From contig MKVF01000018.1 in NCBI GenBank assembly GCA_001899145.1, forward strand, positions 186,001 to 250,000: a stretch of DNA of 64,000 nt. The letters run 5' to 3'. Below the pieces are notes generated by a model. The model made no database searches, was not told where the DNA came from, and worked only from the letters and a program-made list of their open reading frames with translations. This DNA is from Flavobacteriia bacterium 40-80. GTDB taxonomy: Bacteria; Bacteroidota; Bacteroidia; Flavobacteriales_D; Crocinitomicaceae. The position numbers were made by a program, and so were the translations under genes. Shown here piece by piece: positions 16,413-26,131 of this stretch (the stretch's first letter is position 1; each line of letters begins with the position of its first letter).

Positions 16413-18518
16413 ATGAGAATTAGATGGACAATTGCTTTTCTGCTTCTGTCATTTGTGTCTTTTTCACAAAAGACACTGACACTTTCTGATGCAGTTTTGC
16501 AGCAATACCGGAATTTTTATCCGGAACACGTGGCGGGATTTTCCTGGATTCCGGGAACAACAGAATATACCTATTTAGATCAATATACGAAATTGGTCAA
16601 AGGAACGGTTGGAAAAGAAGAGGCAACAACTATTCTGGAAATTCAGCAGCTAAATGAAAAAGCGGGTGTTTCAATGAGCTATTTTGCTGGTTTTTCATGG
16701 TTGTCAAAAACGGAGTTTACGGTGACTGACGGGCAGAATTTTGTGCTGTACAATGTACAGGATAATACGGCAAAATCATGGCTGGTGGAAGGAGAAAATG
16801 CCCTGATGAACTGGAATAAAAAAGCGGTTGCTTACACAAAAGAGAATAATGTCCATCTGAAGTTTAACGGTCAGGATATTGCGGTAACGAATCATACTTC
16901 AAAAGAGGTTGTTTCCGGGCAGGCAATTGCCCGCAGTGAATTTGGGATTTCCGGAGGTCTATTCTGGTCGGAAAGCGGAAACTTTTTGGCATTTTATGAA
17001 AAAGATGAGAGCGAAGTTCATAATTATCCGTTGCTGGATATCACGAAAACTCCAGGAGAGCTGAATCCGATCAAATACCCGATGGCGGGGCAAAAATCGG
17101 AAAAGCCGGCGGTGGGAATTTTTGATTTGTCCACGAAAAAATTAGTGTACATTCATCCAAAAGGAGATAAAGATGACTATCTGACGAATGTCGCTTTTTC
17201 CAAAGACGAAAAATATCTGGCTATTGCAGAGCTGAACCGTGATCAGAATCATTTGTGGCTGAATTTATACGATGTAAAGACAGGTGCGTTTGTCCGTACC
17301 TTATTTGAAGAGCAGCATGAGAAATGGGTAGAGCCGGAATTTCCGCCTTACTTTCTGAACGAAGCAAATGATTTTGCCTGGATTTCAGAGAGAAACGGTT
17401 TTCAGAATTTATACTTGTATGATATCAACGGAAAATTGAAAAAACAATTGACCAATAACAGTTTTCCTTTGAAGTCTATTGTGAATACCAGCCCTAAAGG
17501 TGATATGATTTATTTTACGGCGACAGGCCCGAAAGCAATCAATACACTTGTGTACAAAGTGGATCTGAAAGGAAAGCAAACGTTGCTGACCGCACAGGAA
17601 GGAACGCATGATGTTATAATTTCCGGTGACGGGAATTATTTCTTTGATCAGTATTCGTCCGTTACAATTCCGAATATTGCAGCTGTTTTTGATAAAAACG
17701 GAAAGGAAATAAAACGGCTGGTAACAGGAACGAACAAACTGTCAGATTATAAGATCGGGAAAACAGTCGTTCAGACAATTCCTGTAAACGGAATAGAAGA
17801 GTACGCACGGATTATTTATCCGAGTGATTTTGACTCAACGAAAAAATATCCGGTGCTGGTGTATGTTTACGGCGGGCCGCACGCGCAGATGATTACCAAC
17901 TCATGGTATGCAGGATCGAGCTTGTGGATGAACTGGATGGCGGAGCAGGGATATATCATTTTCACGGTGGACAACAGAGGTTCGGCAAACAGAGGATTTG
18001 CTTTTGAAAATATTATTCATCGTGAATTAGGGAAATACGAGATGGAAGATCAGACGGCAGCTTTGGAATGGCTGAAGCAGAAGCCGTATATCGACGGAAA
18101 CAGGATAGCTGTTCACGGATGGTCGTTCGGAGGCTTCATGACGACTAATCTATTGCTGACCTATCCTGATTTATTCAAGGTCGGAGTTGCCGGAGGTCCG
18201 GTAACTGACTGGAATCTGTATGAAGTAATGTATGGTGAACGTTATATGGACAGACCCGATGAAAATCCGGAAGGATATAAAAATACAATGCTATCCAATA
18301 AAGTGAAAAATATCAAAGGTAAATTGCTGCTGATTCACGGAACAGCGGATGATGTGGTAGTTATGCAGCATAATCTTTCTTTGGTAAAGGCATTTGTAGA
18401 AGCCGGAAAACAGGTAGATTTTTTCCCGTATCCGATGCATCCGCATAATGTTCGGGGAAAAGACCGGGTACATTTAATGGAGAAAGTTTTAAATTACATT
18501 CTGGAATATAATAAGTAG
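16413..18518 (+). CDS. S9 family (dipeptidyl peptidase IV-like) serine peptidase
   Basis: This is an exported prolyl oligopeptidase-family enzyme. An upstream in-frame ATG at 16281 exists, but ATG at 16413 opens directly on a signal peptide (MRIRWTIAFLLLSFVSFSQ) and is preferred, giving 701 residues. The first ~450 residues are a DPPIV-type beta-propeller. The C-terminal alpha/beta hydrolase has the nucleophile in GWSFGG, the Asp in HGTADDVV and the His in PHNVRG. It is expected to release X-Pro dipeptides in the periplasm. Residues around the catalytic triad are complete. It is probably monocistronic. Confidence 0.9.
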   Translation: MRIRWTIAFLLLSFVSFSQKTLTLSDAVLQQYRNFYPEHVAGFSWIPGTTEYTYLDQYTKLVKGTVGKEEATTILEIQQLNEKAGVSMSYFAGFSWLSKTEFTVTDGQNFVLYNVQDNTAKSWLVEGENALMNWNKKAVAYTKENNVHLKFNGQDIAVTNHTSKEVVSGQAIARSEFGISGGLFWSESGNFLAFYEKDESEVHNYPLLDITKTPGELNPIKYPMAGQKSEKPAVGIFDLSTKKLVYIHPKGDKDDYLTNVAFSKDEKYLAIAELNRDQNHLWLNLYDVKTGAFVRTLFEEQHEKWVEPEFPPYFLNEANDFAWISERNGFQNLYLYDINGKLKKQLTNNSFPLKSIVNTSPKGDMIYFTATGPKAINTLVYKVDLKGKQTLLTAQEGTHDVIISGDGNYFFDQYSSVTIPNIAAVFDKNGKEIKRLVTGTNKLSDYKIGKTVVQTIPVNGIEEYARIIYPSDFDSTKKYPVLVYVYGGPHAQMITNSWYAGSSLWMNWMAEQGYIIFTVDNRGSANRGFAFENIIHRELGKYEMEDQTAALEWLKQKPYIDGNRIAVHGWSFGGFMTTNLLLTYPDLFKVGVAGGPVTDWNLYEVMYGERYMDRPDENPEGYKNTMLSNKVKNIKGKLLLIHGTADDVVVMQHNLSLVKAFVEAGKQVDFFPYPMHPHNVRGKDRVHLMEKVLNYILEYNK

Positions 18519-18622
18519 AGGATTATTGAAGTTTCATAAATTAATAGCTGAAAATCTGATCGTTAACATTTATTTTAAATATATTCGTTACATTTACGGT
18601 AAATCATCAATTATTTAAACTT

Positions 18623-18904
18623 ATGAAACTAAAAAAGATTTTTCTGGTATTCGCATTAGTACTGGTTGCGAATATTGCAAGTGCATTTACGGTTCGTTAC
18701 TACAACAAAGATTCGAAAAAGCACACGATGGAAGTACGTTCGAATGGCTCTACTCAAAAGATTGAGTTTAATTCATCTTCCACTAGTTCTGCGACTGTAC
18801 AGACAAGTGCATCAGAAGTGGAAATTAAAACAGAGTGTGGTTGGGTAAAAGTAAAAGACGGTGCGAAAATTACCATTCAGAATGGCTGTATAAAAATTGA
18901 TTAA
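18623..18904 (+). CDS. Small secreted protein of unknown function
   Basis: This is a 93-residue protein. Residues 1-21 form a clear signal peptide ending in ASA. The mature part is Ser/Thr- and Lys-rich with short beta-like strands and two Cys (TECGWVKVKDG, NGCIKID), which could form one disulfide. I do not recognise a family. It is flanked by an upstream promoter-like TACATTTA and a strong downstream terminator, so it looks like a real, separately transcribed gene. Confidence 0.7.
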   Translation: MKLKKIFLVFALVLVANIASAFTVRYYNKDSKKHTMEVRSNGSTQKIEFNSSSTSSATVQTSASEVEIKTECGWVKVKDGAKITIQNGCIKID

Positions 18905-18945
18905 TTACTAAATATTCAGTTTTTTTGATAAAAATGTATTATCAC

Positions 18946-18979
18946 AAAAAAGCCGGTAGTATCCACTACCGGCTTTTTT
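18946..18979. terminator. Bidirectional intrinsic terminator
   Basis: This is a perfect 15-bp stem: AAAAAAGCCGGTAGT (18946-18960) with ACTACCGGCTTTTTT (18965-18979) and a 4-nt loop. It has T-runs on both strands, between the small secreted protein gene (+) and the TonB receptor (-). Confidence 0.9.
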
Positions 18980-18995
18980 ATTCAGTTGTATCGAA

Positions 18996-21434
18996 TCATA
19001 TACGGATAGTGATTCGTCCCATAAAGTTGATTCCTGCCTGTGGAAAATAAAAGTTTTCTTTTATCGTCTGTTGGTTCGAGATATAGCTGTACGTATATCC
19101 GTTGTTTTCATATTGTTTATTCAGCAGATTGTTCACCATCAGGCCAAATTCAATCCCTTCCATTCTGGGTAGTTTCCATAAGTAGCTTACATACAGGTTC
19201 ATCAGGTAATAACCATCAATTGAACGTGCTTTATCTGAAGAGTTATCCATGTATTGACGGTCAACGTATTTCCCGGTCAGACGAATGTTGAAGTCTTTTA
19301 CCGGCTCAAAATTCAATCCGAAAGAAGCGATCAGATTGGGAGAAAATGCTAAGTCTGTATTTTTATGTACAATCGCAACTTGTCCTCCATTGTCGTAGTC
19401 GTCCACATATTCGGTGAATTCAATAATTTTATTTAAGCTGTAGGTTGCTCCTGCAAAAGCAGTAAGCCATCTGGTCGCTCTGTAGCTTGCTTCCAGCTCG
19501 ATACCGGTTCTGTAAGATTTTTCCGCATTAGTTCTGGTATAGCCTCCGACATCATTTATCTGTCCTGTCAGAATGAGCTGATTATGATAATACATCATAT
19601 AATAGCTCGCGTTGAACATCCATTTTCCTTTTGCGAACCTGTTTCCTATTTCAAGATTATACAGGGTTTCCGGCTTCGGGCGGTTTCCGCTTGTATTTTC
19701 AGTAAAATCTTTACGGATCGGTTCACGATTAGCAATCGCGATGGAAGCGTACGTCGTATTGTCGTTGTTCCAGTTTAACAGCCATCCGATTTTCGGATTG
19801 ACAAATACGTAATTTGCTTTTTGTGTTTCATTGACAGCAGTTCCTGTTAAATCGGAAATTCCTTCAAAAACATAATTAATTGTCCGCAGCTGCACATCGG
19901 CAAATATTACACTTCTGCCAATGCGGTAAGTCGCTTTAATGTAATTGTTGAAGTCAATCTTCGACGCATCATCATTATAATATACATGGTCGATTTCGGA
20001 ATTGGAAGCATATCGTGCCCAGATAACATCACCGAAGTGATTGCCTAAATACTGATTAATTCCGCCTCCGTACGTAATATCCAGGTTGTTCTTGCTGTAA
20101 TTCAGATTGTACACAATACCATAGAAGTGATTATCCAGCCATTTACGGCGGATTAAATCAGTCGTTGAGATGGTCGTGGAATCAATGACAACAGGATCCA
20201 TATTATAAGAAGATAGCTTTGCATCCGCTTTATATTCCTCATAATATCCTTTTCCTCTGGTGTAGTGTGCGGAGATATTCATTTTCCAGTTTTCATTGAA
20301 GCGATGGTTGAAATGCAGCTGATAATGTGTCTGGTTGTAATGATCCACCTGGTTTTTATAGGTGAAATAATTATAGGTTCTGCCGCTGTTCAAAAGATTA
20401 TCTGTTTCTTCAGGAGTCAGCCAGTTTCTATTGGCGTAATCCAGCATTCCCTGCTCATCATTTTTTATTCTGCTTTCCGGAACACCATTCCACGCCTGGT
20501 AGGTGATTTCACGACCACCGAAAATATTGAATTTGAGCATGGATTTTTTGTTGAACCATGCGCCGGAAGTGTAGAATGATTTAAGATTGGAGCTTCCTCT
20601 GTCCATGTAGCCATCTGAAGTGATGTTGGACAAACGTGCATCGAATGCAAAATGGTTATTGATGATGCCTGTTCCTAATTTTACGGTGTTTTTCCAAGTA
20701 TTGAAAGAACCGTAGCTGTTGTCTAATTCCGCATATGCTTTTTTGCGGATATTGTCGGATTTCACATTGATGCTTGCCCCGAAGGCAGCGCCTCCGTTAG
20801 AAGAAGTCCCGACACCTCTCTGGATCTGGATATTTTCGGCAGAGGAAGCAAAATCCGGCATATTTACCCAGAACATACCATGTGATTCTGCGTCATTGAT
20901 CGGAATTCCGTTGATCGTTACGTTTGTTCTTGTCGGATCAACACCACGAATACGGATATTGGTATAACCGATTCCTGCTCCGGCATCGGAAGAAACCACC
21001 GTTGATAATGTTCCGTCCAGCAGATACGGCAGGTCTTGCCCGTAGTTATTCTTACGAATGTCATCCTTGCTGAGGTTGGTGTAAGTTGTCGGAGTGGTGT
21101 TTCCGGCACGGATCGCTTTTACCTGGATTTCCTCCAGCTCCTGCCGCGAGTAGGGCAGCACAAACGTTTTTTGTTTTTCCTCCGGACGAAGCGTGTCATA
21201 AATTACTTCGTAGCCTTTTGCACTCAGCTGTACCGGAGTGATACGATCAACTTTCAGTTCAAACTCACCTGCCGCATTTGATAAGGCGAGCACTGTCTTT
21301 TGCTCATTCGTAATCGTAACATTCGCTACAGAGCAATTTTCCTCGTTGAGGATTTTTCCTTTAAAAAGTTGTTGGGAAAAAAGTATGTTGGAACAACATA
21401 CGAGGATTGCATTTAAAACTATTCTTGTTTTCAT
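18996..21434 (-). CDS. TPP-riboswitch-controlled TonB-dependent receptor, probable thiamine transporter
   Basis: This 812-residue outer-membrane protein starts with a signal peptide (about 1-20). A CarboxypepD_reg-like beta-sandwich follows (about 21-100: KGKILNEENCSVANVTITNE). The plug domain is at about 115-240 (RIRGVDPTRTNVTINGIPIN, then IQIQRGVGTSSNGGAAFG), and then a 22-strand-type barrel ending in aromatic FMGRITIRI. Its leader carries a TPP riboswitch, so thiamine or a thiamine precursor is the likely substrate. This is the arrangement described for the OMR1-type receptors of Bacteroidota. No thiamine biosynthesis gene is adjacent. Confidence 0.88.
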   Translation of the reverse strand: MKTRIVLNAILVCCSNILFSQQLFKGKILNEENCSVANVTITNEQKTVLALSNAAGEFELKVDRITPVQLSAKGYEVIYDTLRPEEKQKTFVLPYSRQELEEIQVKAIRAGNTTPTTYTNLSKDDIRKNNYGQDLPYLLDGTLSTVVSSDAGAGIGYTNIRIRGVDPTRTNVTINGIPINDAESHGMFWVNMPDFASSAENIQIQRGVGTSSNGGAAFGASINVKSDNIRKKAYAELDNSYGSFNTWKNTVKLGTGIINNHFAFDARLSNITSDGYMDRGSSNLKSFYTSGAWFNKKSMLKFNIFGGREITYQAWNGVPESRIKNDEQGMLDYANRNWLTPEETDNLLNSGRTYNYFTYKNQVDHYNQTHYQLHFNHRFNENWKMNISAHYTRGKGYYEEYKADAKLSSYNMDPVVIDSTTISTTDLIRRKWLDNHFYGIVYNLNYSKNNLDITYGGGINQYLGNHFGDVIWARYASNSEIDHVYYNDDASKIDFNNYIKATYRIGRSVIFADVQLRTINYVFEGISDLTGTAVNETQKANYVFVNPKIGWLLNWNNDNTTYASIAIANREPIRKDFTENTSGNRPKPETLYNLEIGNRFAKGKWMFNASYYMMYYHNQLILTGQINDVGGYTRTNAEKSYRTGIELEASYRATRWLTAFAGATYSLNKIIEFTEYVDDYDNGGQVAIVHKNTDLAFSPNLIASFGLNFEPVKDFNIRLTGKYVDRQYMDNSSDKARSIDGYYLMNLYVSYLWKLPRMEGIEFGLMVNNLLNKQYENNGYTYSYISNQQTIKENFYFPQAGINFMGRITIRI

Positions 21435-21495
21435 TTAAAAAATAATAACAAGAACAAGGGGCCAATTCTCTTGGTTAATAAAAAAATAATAAGTC

Positions 21496-21577
21496 CGTCA
21501 CTTCCCTACGCAAGCATTACCTTGATCAGGTCAATGGGTATAATCTCAGTTCCGTTTACCGGAACACCCCTTAGAGA
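21496..21577 (-). promoter_or_regulatory. TPP (thi-box) riboswitch
   Basis: On the minus strand the leader reads GGGGTG, a variable hairpin (TTCCGgtaaaCGGAA), CTGAGA, TTATACCC, CCTGATC, AAGGTAATGCTTG and CGTAGGGAAGTG in the canonical THI-element order. P1 is formed by TCTCT with AGTGA. The aptamer ends about 60 nt before the ATG of the TonB receptor. No clear terminator follows, so translational control is likely but not shown. Confidence 0.95.
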
Positions 21578-21582
21578 CATGA

Positions 21583-21614
21583 CAAAGGTATATAATTTTA
21601 GCGCTTTGAACAAA
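21583..21614 (-). promoter_or_regulatory. Promoter of the riboswitch-TonB receptor transcript
   Basis: The minus strand reads TTTG (21611-21614), 20 bp, then TACCTTTG (21583-21590), a good match to TTTG-N17-20-TAnnTTTG. Transcription would start almost exactly at the riboswitch 5' end. Confidence 0.65.
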
Positions 21615-21661
21615 TAAGGAGAAGATTTTTGAATTGAAAATTGCAAATGAAGATAAGTCTC

Positions 21662-22621
21662 TTATTTGATCAGGCCTATTTCTCTCAGGCGTTGTGTCAG
21701 AAACTCTCCTGCGGTAATGTCTTCGTAAAGCTTTGGATTACTTTCACTGATACAATCCGGAAGCACGGATAGATCCATATCACTTACGGGGTGCATAAAG
21801 AACGGGATAGAATAACGGGAAGTTCCCCATAATTCCCTGTCTGGGTTTACGACCTGATGGATCGTCGATTTCAGGCGGTTATTGGTGTGCCGTGATAACA
21901 TGTCACCGACATTAATTACCAGTTCATCTTCTTTCGCAATCGCATCCACCCAGGTTCCGTCATGACGCTGAACCTGTAAGCCACGACCTTGTGCTCCCAT
22001 GAGTAAAGTGATCAGGTTGATATCACCATGAGCAGCAGCTCTGACGGCTCCTTTCGGTTCTTCTGTGATCGGAGGATAATGAATAGGACGTAAAATGGAA
22101 TTTCCGTTTTTCACTTTTTCATCAAAGTAAAGCTCATTAAGACCTAAATAAATAGCCAAGGCTCTCAGTACGTAAATTCCTGTTTTTTCTAATTGCTTGT
22201 AAGCTTCTTCGCCGTATTTATTGAACTCGGGAACCTCTCCTACAAAAACATTTTCAGGATAATTGTAATCGGCTTTTTCATGCTCAGGGATGTATTGCCC
22301 AAAATGCCAGAATTCTTTCAGATCGCCTTCTGTTCTGCCTTTGGCATGCTCCATTCCGAAAGCCGTATAACCTCTTTGTCCGCCAATTCCTTCAATATGA
22401 TACTTCTGCTTCGTTTCAACAGGCAAGGCATAAAAGCTACGGACACTTGTATATAAATTATTTACAAGCTCTTCCGAAAGAAAGTGCCCTTTCAAAGCTA
22501 CAAAGCCAATTTCTTCATAAGCTTTTCCGATCTCATTTACGAATTTCTGCTTTCTCTCCTGGTTATCAGAAATAAAGTCTGATAAATCTACTGATGGAAT
22601 CCCGCTTTTCAGCATACGCAC
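21662..22621 (-). CDS. 2-oxoglutarate/Fe(II)-dependent oxygenase, isopenicillin N synthase-like
   Basis: This 319-residue cytoplasmic protein has the N-terminal DIOX_N region (IPSVDLSDFI...EIGFVALKGH). Its 2OG-FeII oxygenase core carries the HxD pair in AAHGDINLIT near residue 205, and the distal His with the following region in RLKSTIHQVVNP. The family hydroxylates or desaturates small molecules; the substrate here is unknown. The start could also be Met3. A Gfo/Idh/MocA oxidoreductase lies 91 bp upstream on the same strand, so co-transcription is possible. Confidence 0.85.
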   Translation of the reverse strand: MRMLKSGIPSVDLSDFISDNQERKQKFVNEIGKAYEEIGFVALKGHFLSEELVNNLYTSVRSFYALPVETKQKYHIEGIGGQRGYTAFGMEHAKGRTEGDLKEFWHFGQYIPEHEKADYNYPENVFVGEVPEFNKYGEEAYKQLEKTGIYVLRALAIYLGLNELYFDEKVKNGNSILRPIHYPPITEEPKGAVRAAAHGDINLITLLMGAQGRGLQVQRHDGTWVDAIAKEDELVINVGDMLSRHTNNRLKSTIHQVVNPDRELWGTSRYSIPFFMHPVSDMDLSVLPDCISESNPKLYEDITAGEFLTQRLREIGLIK

Positions 22622-22712
22622 TAATACTTAACTTATTATTCAATTTACTTTAAGACAGACCAAAATTATCGTCCAGCGTCTGATATTCTAATATCTTATC
22701 TGTTATCTGTCC

Positions 22713-23738
22713 TTATTTTTCAACTGTACCACGTACCTTATAGATACGTTCAATTATTTCCACGACTTTCAGTCCTTCCAGCGCATTCGTTGTGGATGTA
22801 GCTTTGCCCTGAAGCGTATCAATCACATTCTCAATGACAAAGTGATGATTTTGAGCAGATCCTTTATGAGTTCCGTAGTCGTTTGCAGGAGCAGATTCTT
22901 CCAGCTCCGGCATTTCATAATCTCCTATATTGCAAATTTCAACTTCATTCATATACTGACCGCCGATTTTCACGCTTCCTTTGGAACCGACAATTGTCAG
23001 TGAAGATTCCAGGTTCTGGTCGGCAACAGCAGTAGAATAATTCAGACAGCCCATTCCTCCGTTAATGAAGTCAAATGATACAAAGCCGGAGTCTTCAAAA
23101 GCGGTGGAATGCTTATGCGTGAAATCCGCAAATTTTCCCTGAATGTTGTCGATATCGCCGAACAGCCAGTACATAATATCAATAAAGTGGGAAAACTGCG
23201 TAAATAACGTTCCGCCATCCAGATCGGCAGTTCCTTTCCAGCCTTCTTTTTTATAATAGCGGTCATCGCGGTTCCAGTAGCAGTTCAGCTGTACCATGTG
23301 AATGTTCCCTAAAACACCGTCTGATACAACCTGCTTTATCCACTTGGAAGGAGGCGAATAGCGGTTCTGCATGACACAAAACACATGTCTGGACATTTGG
23401 AGCGATTTGAAAATAACCCGTTCACAGCTTTCTTTTGTCAGTCCCATCGGCTTTTCGACAATGACATGCCTTTTAGAATCCAGTACCTGAATTGCCTGCT
23501 GCGCGTGTAAACCGTTCGGGGTACAGATATTTACAACATCTGCGTCGATATTTGCGGCTAAAAAGTCATCATACGTCCTGAAAAAAGGAACATTATACTG
23601 CGCTGCACCGCATTCTTCCTGAGATCGGATATCGATCATCGCGACCAACTCTGCCCGTGGATCACGAACGATCATCTCTGCATGCCTTTTTCCGATATAT
23701 CCTGTGCCTAAAACGGCAAATTTCACTTTTTGCTCCAT
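22713..23738 (-). CDS. Gfo/Idh/MocA family oxidoreductase
   Basis: This is a 341-residue NAD(P)-dependent dehydrogenase. The Rossmann motif is VLGTGYIGKRHAEMI. EKPMGLTKESCE near residue 95 is the EKP motif of the family. WNRDDRYYKKEGWKGTADLD and the following GGTLFTQFSHFIDIMYWLFG match the nucleotide-sugar subgroup (WlbA/WbpB-like UDP-HexNAc-uronate 3-dehydrogenases). That subgroup call is an inference, since no partner aminotransferase or acetyltransferase lies nearby. It is followed by the 2OG oxygenase gene. Confidence 0.85.
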   Translation of the reverse strand: MEQKVKFAVLGTGYIGKRHAEMIVRDPRAELVAMIDIRSQEECGAAQYNVPFFRTYDDFLAANIDADVVNICTPNGLHAQQAIQVLDSKRHVIVEKPMGLTKESCERVIFKSLQMSRHVFCVMQNRYSPPSKWIKQVVSDGVLGNIHMVQLNCYWNRDDRYYKKEGWKGTADLDGGTLFTQFSHFIDIMYWLFGDIDNIQGKFADFTHKHSTAFEDSGFVSFDFINGGMGCLNYSTAVADQNLESSLTIVGSKGSVKIGGQYMNEVEICNIGDYEMPELEESAPANDYGTHKGSAQNHHFVIENVIDTLQGKATSTTNALEGLKVVEIIERIYKVRGTVEK

Positions 23739-23870
23739 TCATCTTAACTGTTAGGAAAATACAAAGCTAAAAGAAATGTGCTATTACTTAATAATTCAGA
23801 TTGATATTTTGTATTGAAGCGGCAATGAGCGGGCTCCGGAAGATTTTTACTACTTATAAAATGACAATTG

Positions 23871-23900
23871 TTGATAATTCAATTTTTTGTTCTATATTTG
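23871..23900 (+). promoter_or_regulatory. Promoter of rplU-rpmA
   Basis: TTG at 23871 and TATATTTG at 23893-23900 with 19 bp spacing fit the Bacteroidota consensus. The leader to the rplU ATG is about 35 nt. Confidence 0.7.
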
Positions 23901-23939
23901 CACCTCGTTAATTGAATTATTTAATAAAAATCAAGCTAT

Positions 23940-24251
23940 ATGTACGCAATTGTAGAGATAGCAGGGCAACAGTTCAAAGTTGAAAAAGACCAGAAAGTGT
24001 TTGTTCACAGATTGAATGCGGAAGTAGGTGCGAAATTAGATTTCGACAAAGTGCTTTTGGTTGACAATGGTGGAAAAATTACTTTAGGCGCCCCGGCTAT
24101 AGATGGTGCAAAAATTTCTGTGGAAGTTGTTGAGCACGTGAAAGGAGACAAAGTAATTGTTTTCAAAAAGAAAAGAAGAAAAGGTTACAGAAAGAAAAAC
24201 GGTCACAGACAATCATTTACTGCGATCAAAATTTCAGATATTAATCTATAA
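23940..24251 (+). CDS. rplU: 50S ribosomal protein bL21
   Basis: This is a 103-residue ribosomal protein with the full family pattern: [19 protein letters not shown] at the start and the basic [18 protein letters not shown] near the C-terminus, which contacts 23S rRNA. It is followed after 42 bp by rpmA, the usual pairing. Confidence 0.97.
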   Translation: MYAIVEIAGQQFKVEKDQKVFVHRLNAEVGAKLDFDKVLLVDNGGKITLGAPAIDGAKISVEVVEHVKGDKVIVFKKKRRKGYRKKNGHRQSFTAIKISDINL

Positions 24252-24293
24252 TCGTTCACTTTCTTGATTTCAAGAATATAAAATTTAGAAAAG

Positions 24294-24563
24294 ATGGCAC
24301 ATAAGAAAGGAGTTGGTAGTTCTAAAAACGGTCGTGAGTCTGAAAGCAAGCGTTTAGGCGTTAAAATCTTTGGTGGTCAGGCTGCTATTGCAGGAAACAT
24401 CATTGTTCGTCAACGTGGTACTGCTCACCATCCGGGAGCTAACGTAGGTATCGGTAAAGATCATACCTTGTTCGCGCTTACTGACGGAATCGTAGAATTT
24501 CGTAAAAAGAAAGATAACCGTTCGTTTGTATCTGTAGTTCCATTCGAAACTACTGAGGCATAA
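24294..24563 (+). CDS. rpmA: 50S ribosomal protein bL27
   Basis: This is an 89-residue protein. The N-terminus [20 protein letters not shown] is the flexible tail that reaches the peptidyl-transferase centre, and [19 protein letters not shown] is the core signature. There is no N-terminal cleavable extension of the Firmicutes type. It is cotranscribed with rplU and ends at an intrinsic terminator. Confidence 0.97.
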   Translation: MAHKKGVGSSKNGRESESKRLGVKIFGGQAAIAGNIIVRQRGTAHHPGANVGIGKDHTLFALTDGIVEFRKKKDNRSFVSVVPFETTEA

Positions 24564-24578
24564 TCGGTAACTGATATT

Positions 24579-24617
24579 AAAAGCGGGTTTCGGAAGTTTC
24601 GGAACCCGCTTTTTTAT
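24579..24617 (+). terminator. Terminator of rplU-rpmA
   Basis: AAAAGCGGGTT (24579-24589) pairs with AACCCGCTTTT (24603-24613), and more T residues follow. Confidence 0.85.
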
Positions 24618-24678
24618 TTTCAAATTTTTATTTTCAAATTTTGCTGAATTATTAATTTAGCAGGTAAATTATCAGGGT

Positions 24679-25953
24679 ATGTTAGAAATACAACGCATTC
24701 GTACAGAAAAAGAAGCTGTAATAGAAGGATTGAAAAAAAGAAATATTGATGCAACGGCAACAGTTGAAGAAATTTTAAAGAAAGACCAGGAATGGAGAGA
24801 ATCCAAATCTGAGTTGGAATCCATTGCTGCCGAGCTGAACCAGATTGCAAAGGAAATAGGTGACTTATTCAAACAAGGGAAGCAGGCAGAAGCGAACGCG
24901 GCAAAAGAGAGAACTACTTCATTAAAAGGAAAAGAAGCACAGCTGAAAGAAGTGGTGAGCGGTCTTGAAAACGAGATACAGCAATTAATGTACACCTTGC
25001 CGAATGTTCCGAATGAACAGGTGAAAGCGGGTAAAAATGAGCTGGATAATGAAATTGTGGATGAGGTAGGAAGCAAGCATATATTTGACGGAGAGCCGTT
25101 GCCTCACTGGGAATTGACTAAAAAATACGATCTGATTGATTTTGAGCTGGGAGTAAAGATCACAGGTGCCGGCTTTCCTGTTTATAAAGGGAAAGGAGCT
25201 AAATTGCAACGCGCATTAATTCAGTTTTTTCTGGATGAAGCAGAAAAAGCAGGATATGAGGAATTTATTCCACCGCATGTGGTGAATGAAGCATCCGGAA
25301 TAGGAACAGGCCAGCTTCCGGATAAAGAAGGGCAAATGTACCATTGTACGGTGGATGACCTGTACTTAATACCAACTGCGGAAGTTCCTCTGACAAATAT
25401 CTATCGTGATGTTATCTTACCGGATGAGAATTTCTCCATTAAAATGACGGGTTATACCCCTTGTTTCCGCCGTGAAGCGGGCTCTTATGGTAAAGACGTG
25501 CGTGGATTGAATCGCCTGCATCAGTTTGACAAGGTAGAAATTGTGCGTATCGAGCATCCGGACAATACGGCAAAAGCACTGGATGAAATGGTCGAGCATG
25601 TGCGTGGCTTACTTGCGAAATTAGGATTGCATTACCGTATTCTGCGTTTGTGTGGTGGTGATACAGGCTTCGCTTCTGCAATGACGTATGACTTTGAAGT
25701 ATTTTCTGCCGCACAGGAAAAATGGCTGGAAGTTTCTTCTGTGTCCCGTTTTGATACTTTCCAGGCAAATCGCCTGAAATTACGTTTCAAAACTGCAGAC
25801 AAAAAAACACAGCTGGCACATACATTGAACGGCTCCGCATTAGCTTTGCCGCGTATTGTTGCCGCTTTATTGGAAAATTACCAGAATGCGGACGGATCAA
25901 TTACTATTCCTGAAGTGCTGGTTCCTTATACGAAATTTGATAAGATCGGGTAA
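24679..25953 (+). CDS. serS: Seryl-tRNA synthetase
   Basis: This 424-residue class II aminoacyl-tRNA synthetase charges tRNA-Ser and tRNA-Sec. The N-terminal ~110 residues form the long antiparallel coiled coil that grips the tRNA long arm. The catalytic domain shows class II motif 2 (PCFRREAGSYGKDVRGLNRL, near residue 260) and motif 3 (LNGSALALPRIVAALLENYQ, near 380). The TAEVPLTN serine-binding loop is at about 235. Length is typical. It is separately transcribed, with a terminator on each side. Confidence 0.97.
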   Translation: MLEIQRIRTEKEAVIEGLKKRNIDATATVEEILKKDQEWRESKSELESIAAELNQIAKEIGDLFKQGKQAEANAAKERTTSLKGKEAQLKEVVSGLENEIQQLMYTLPNVPNEQVKAGKNELDNEIVDEVGSKHIFDGEPLPHWELTKKYDLIDFELGVKITGAGFPVYKGKGAKLQRALIQFFLDEAEKAGYEEFIPPHVVNEASGIGTGQLPDKEGQMYHCTVDDLYLIPTAEVPLTNIYRDVILPDENFSIKMTGYTPCFRREAGSYGKDVRGLNRLHQFDKVEIVRIEHPDNTAKALDEMVEHVRGLLAKLGLHYRILRLCGGDTGFASAMTYDFEVFSAAQEKWLEVSSVSRFDTFQANRLKLRFKTADKKTQLAHTLNGSALALPRIVAALLENYQNADGSITIPEVLVPYTKFDKIG

Positions 25954-25965
25954 TAATCGCTTTTG

Positions 25966-25996
25966 AAAAGCTGTCTGAAAAATGACAGCTTTTTTA
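25966..25996 (+). terminator. Terminator of serS
   Basis: AAAAGCTGTC (25966-25975) pairs with GACAGCTTTT (25984-25993), and a T-run follows. Confidence 0.85.
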
Positions 25997-26131
25997 TTTG
26001 ATGTTGTTTTACATTTAGATTTAATTTTTAAACTAACAAACACGATTATAGCGACCAATGCAGCTGGAGTTTATCTTATTCATATAAGAAGTGATTTTAC
26101 TGAGAAGCTGATCAAACAACAAACCACCAGT

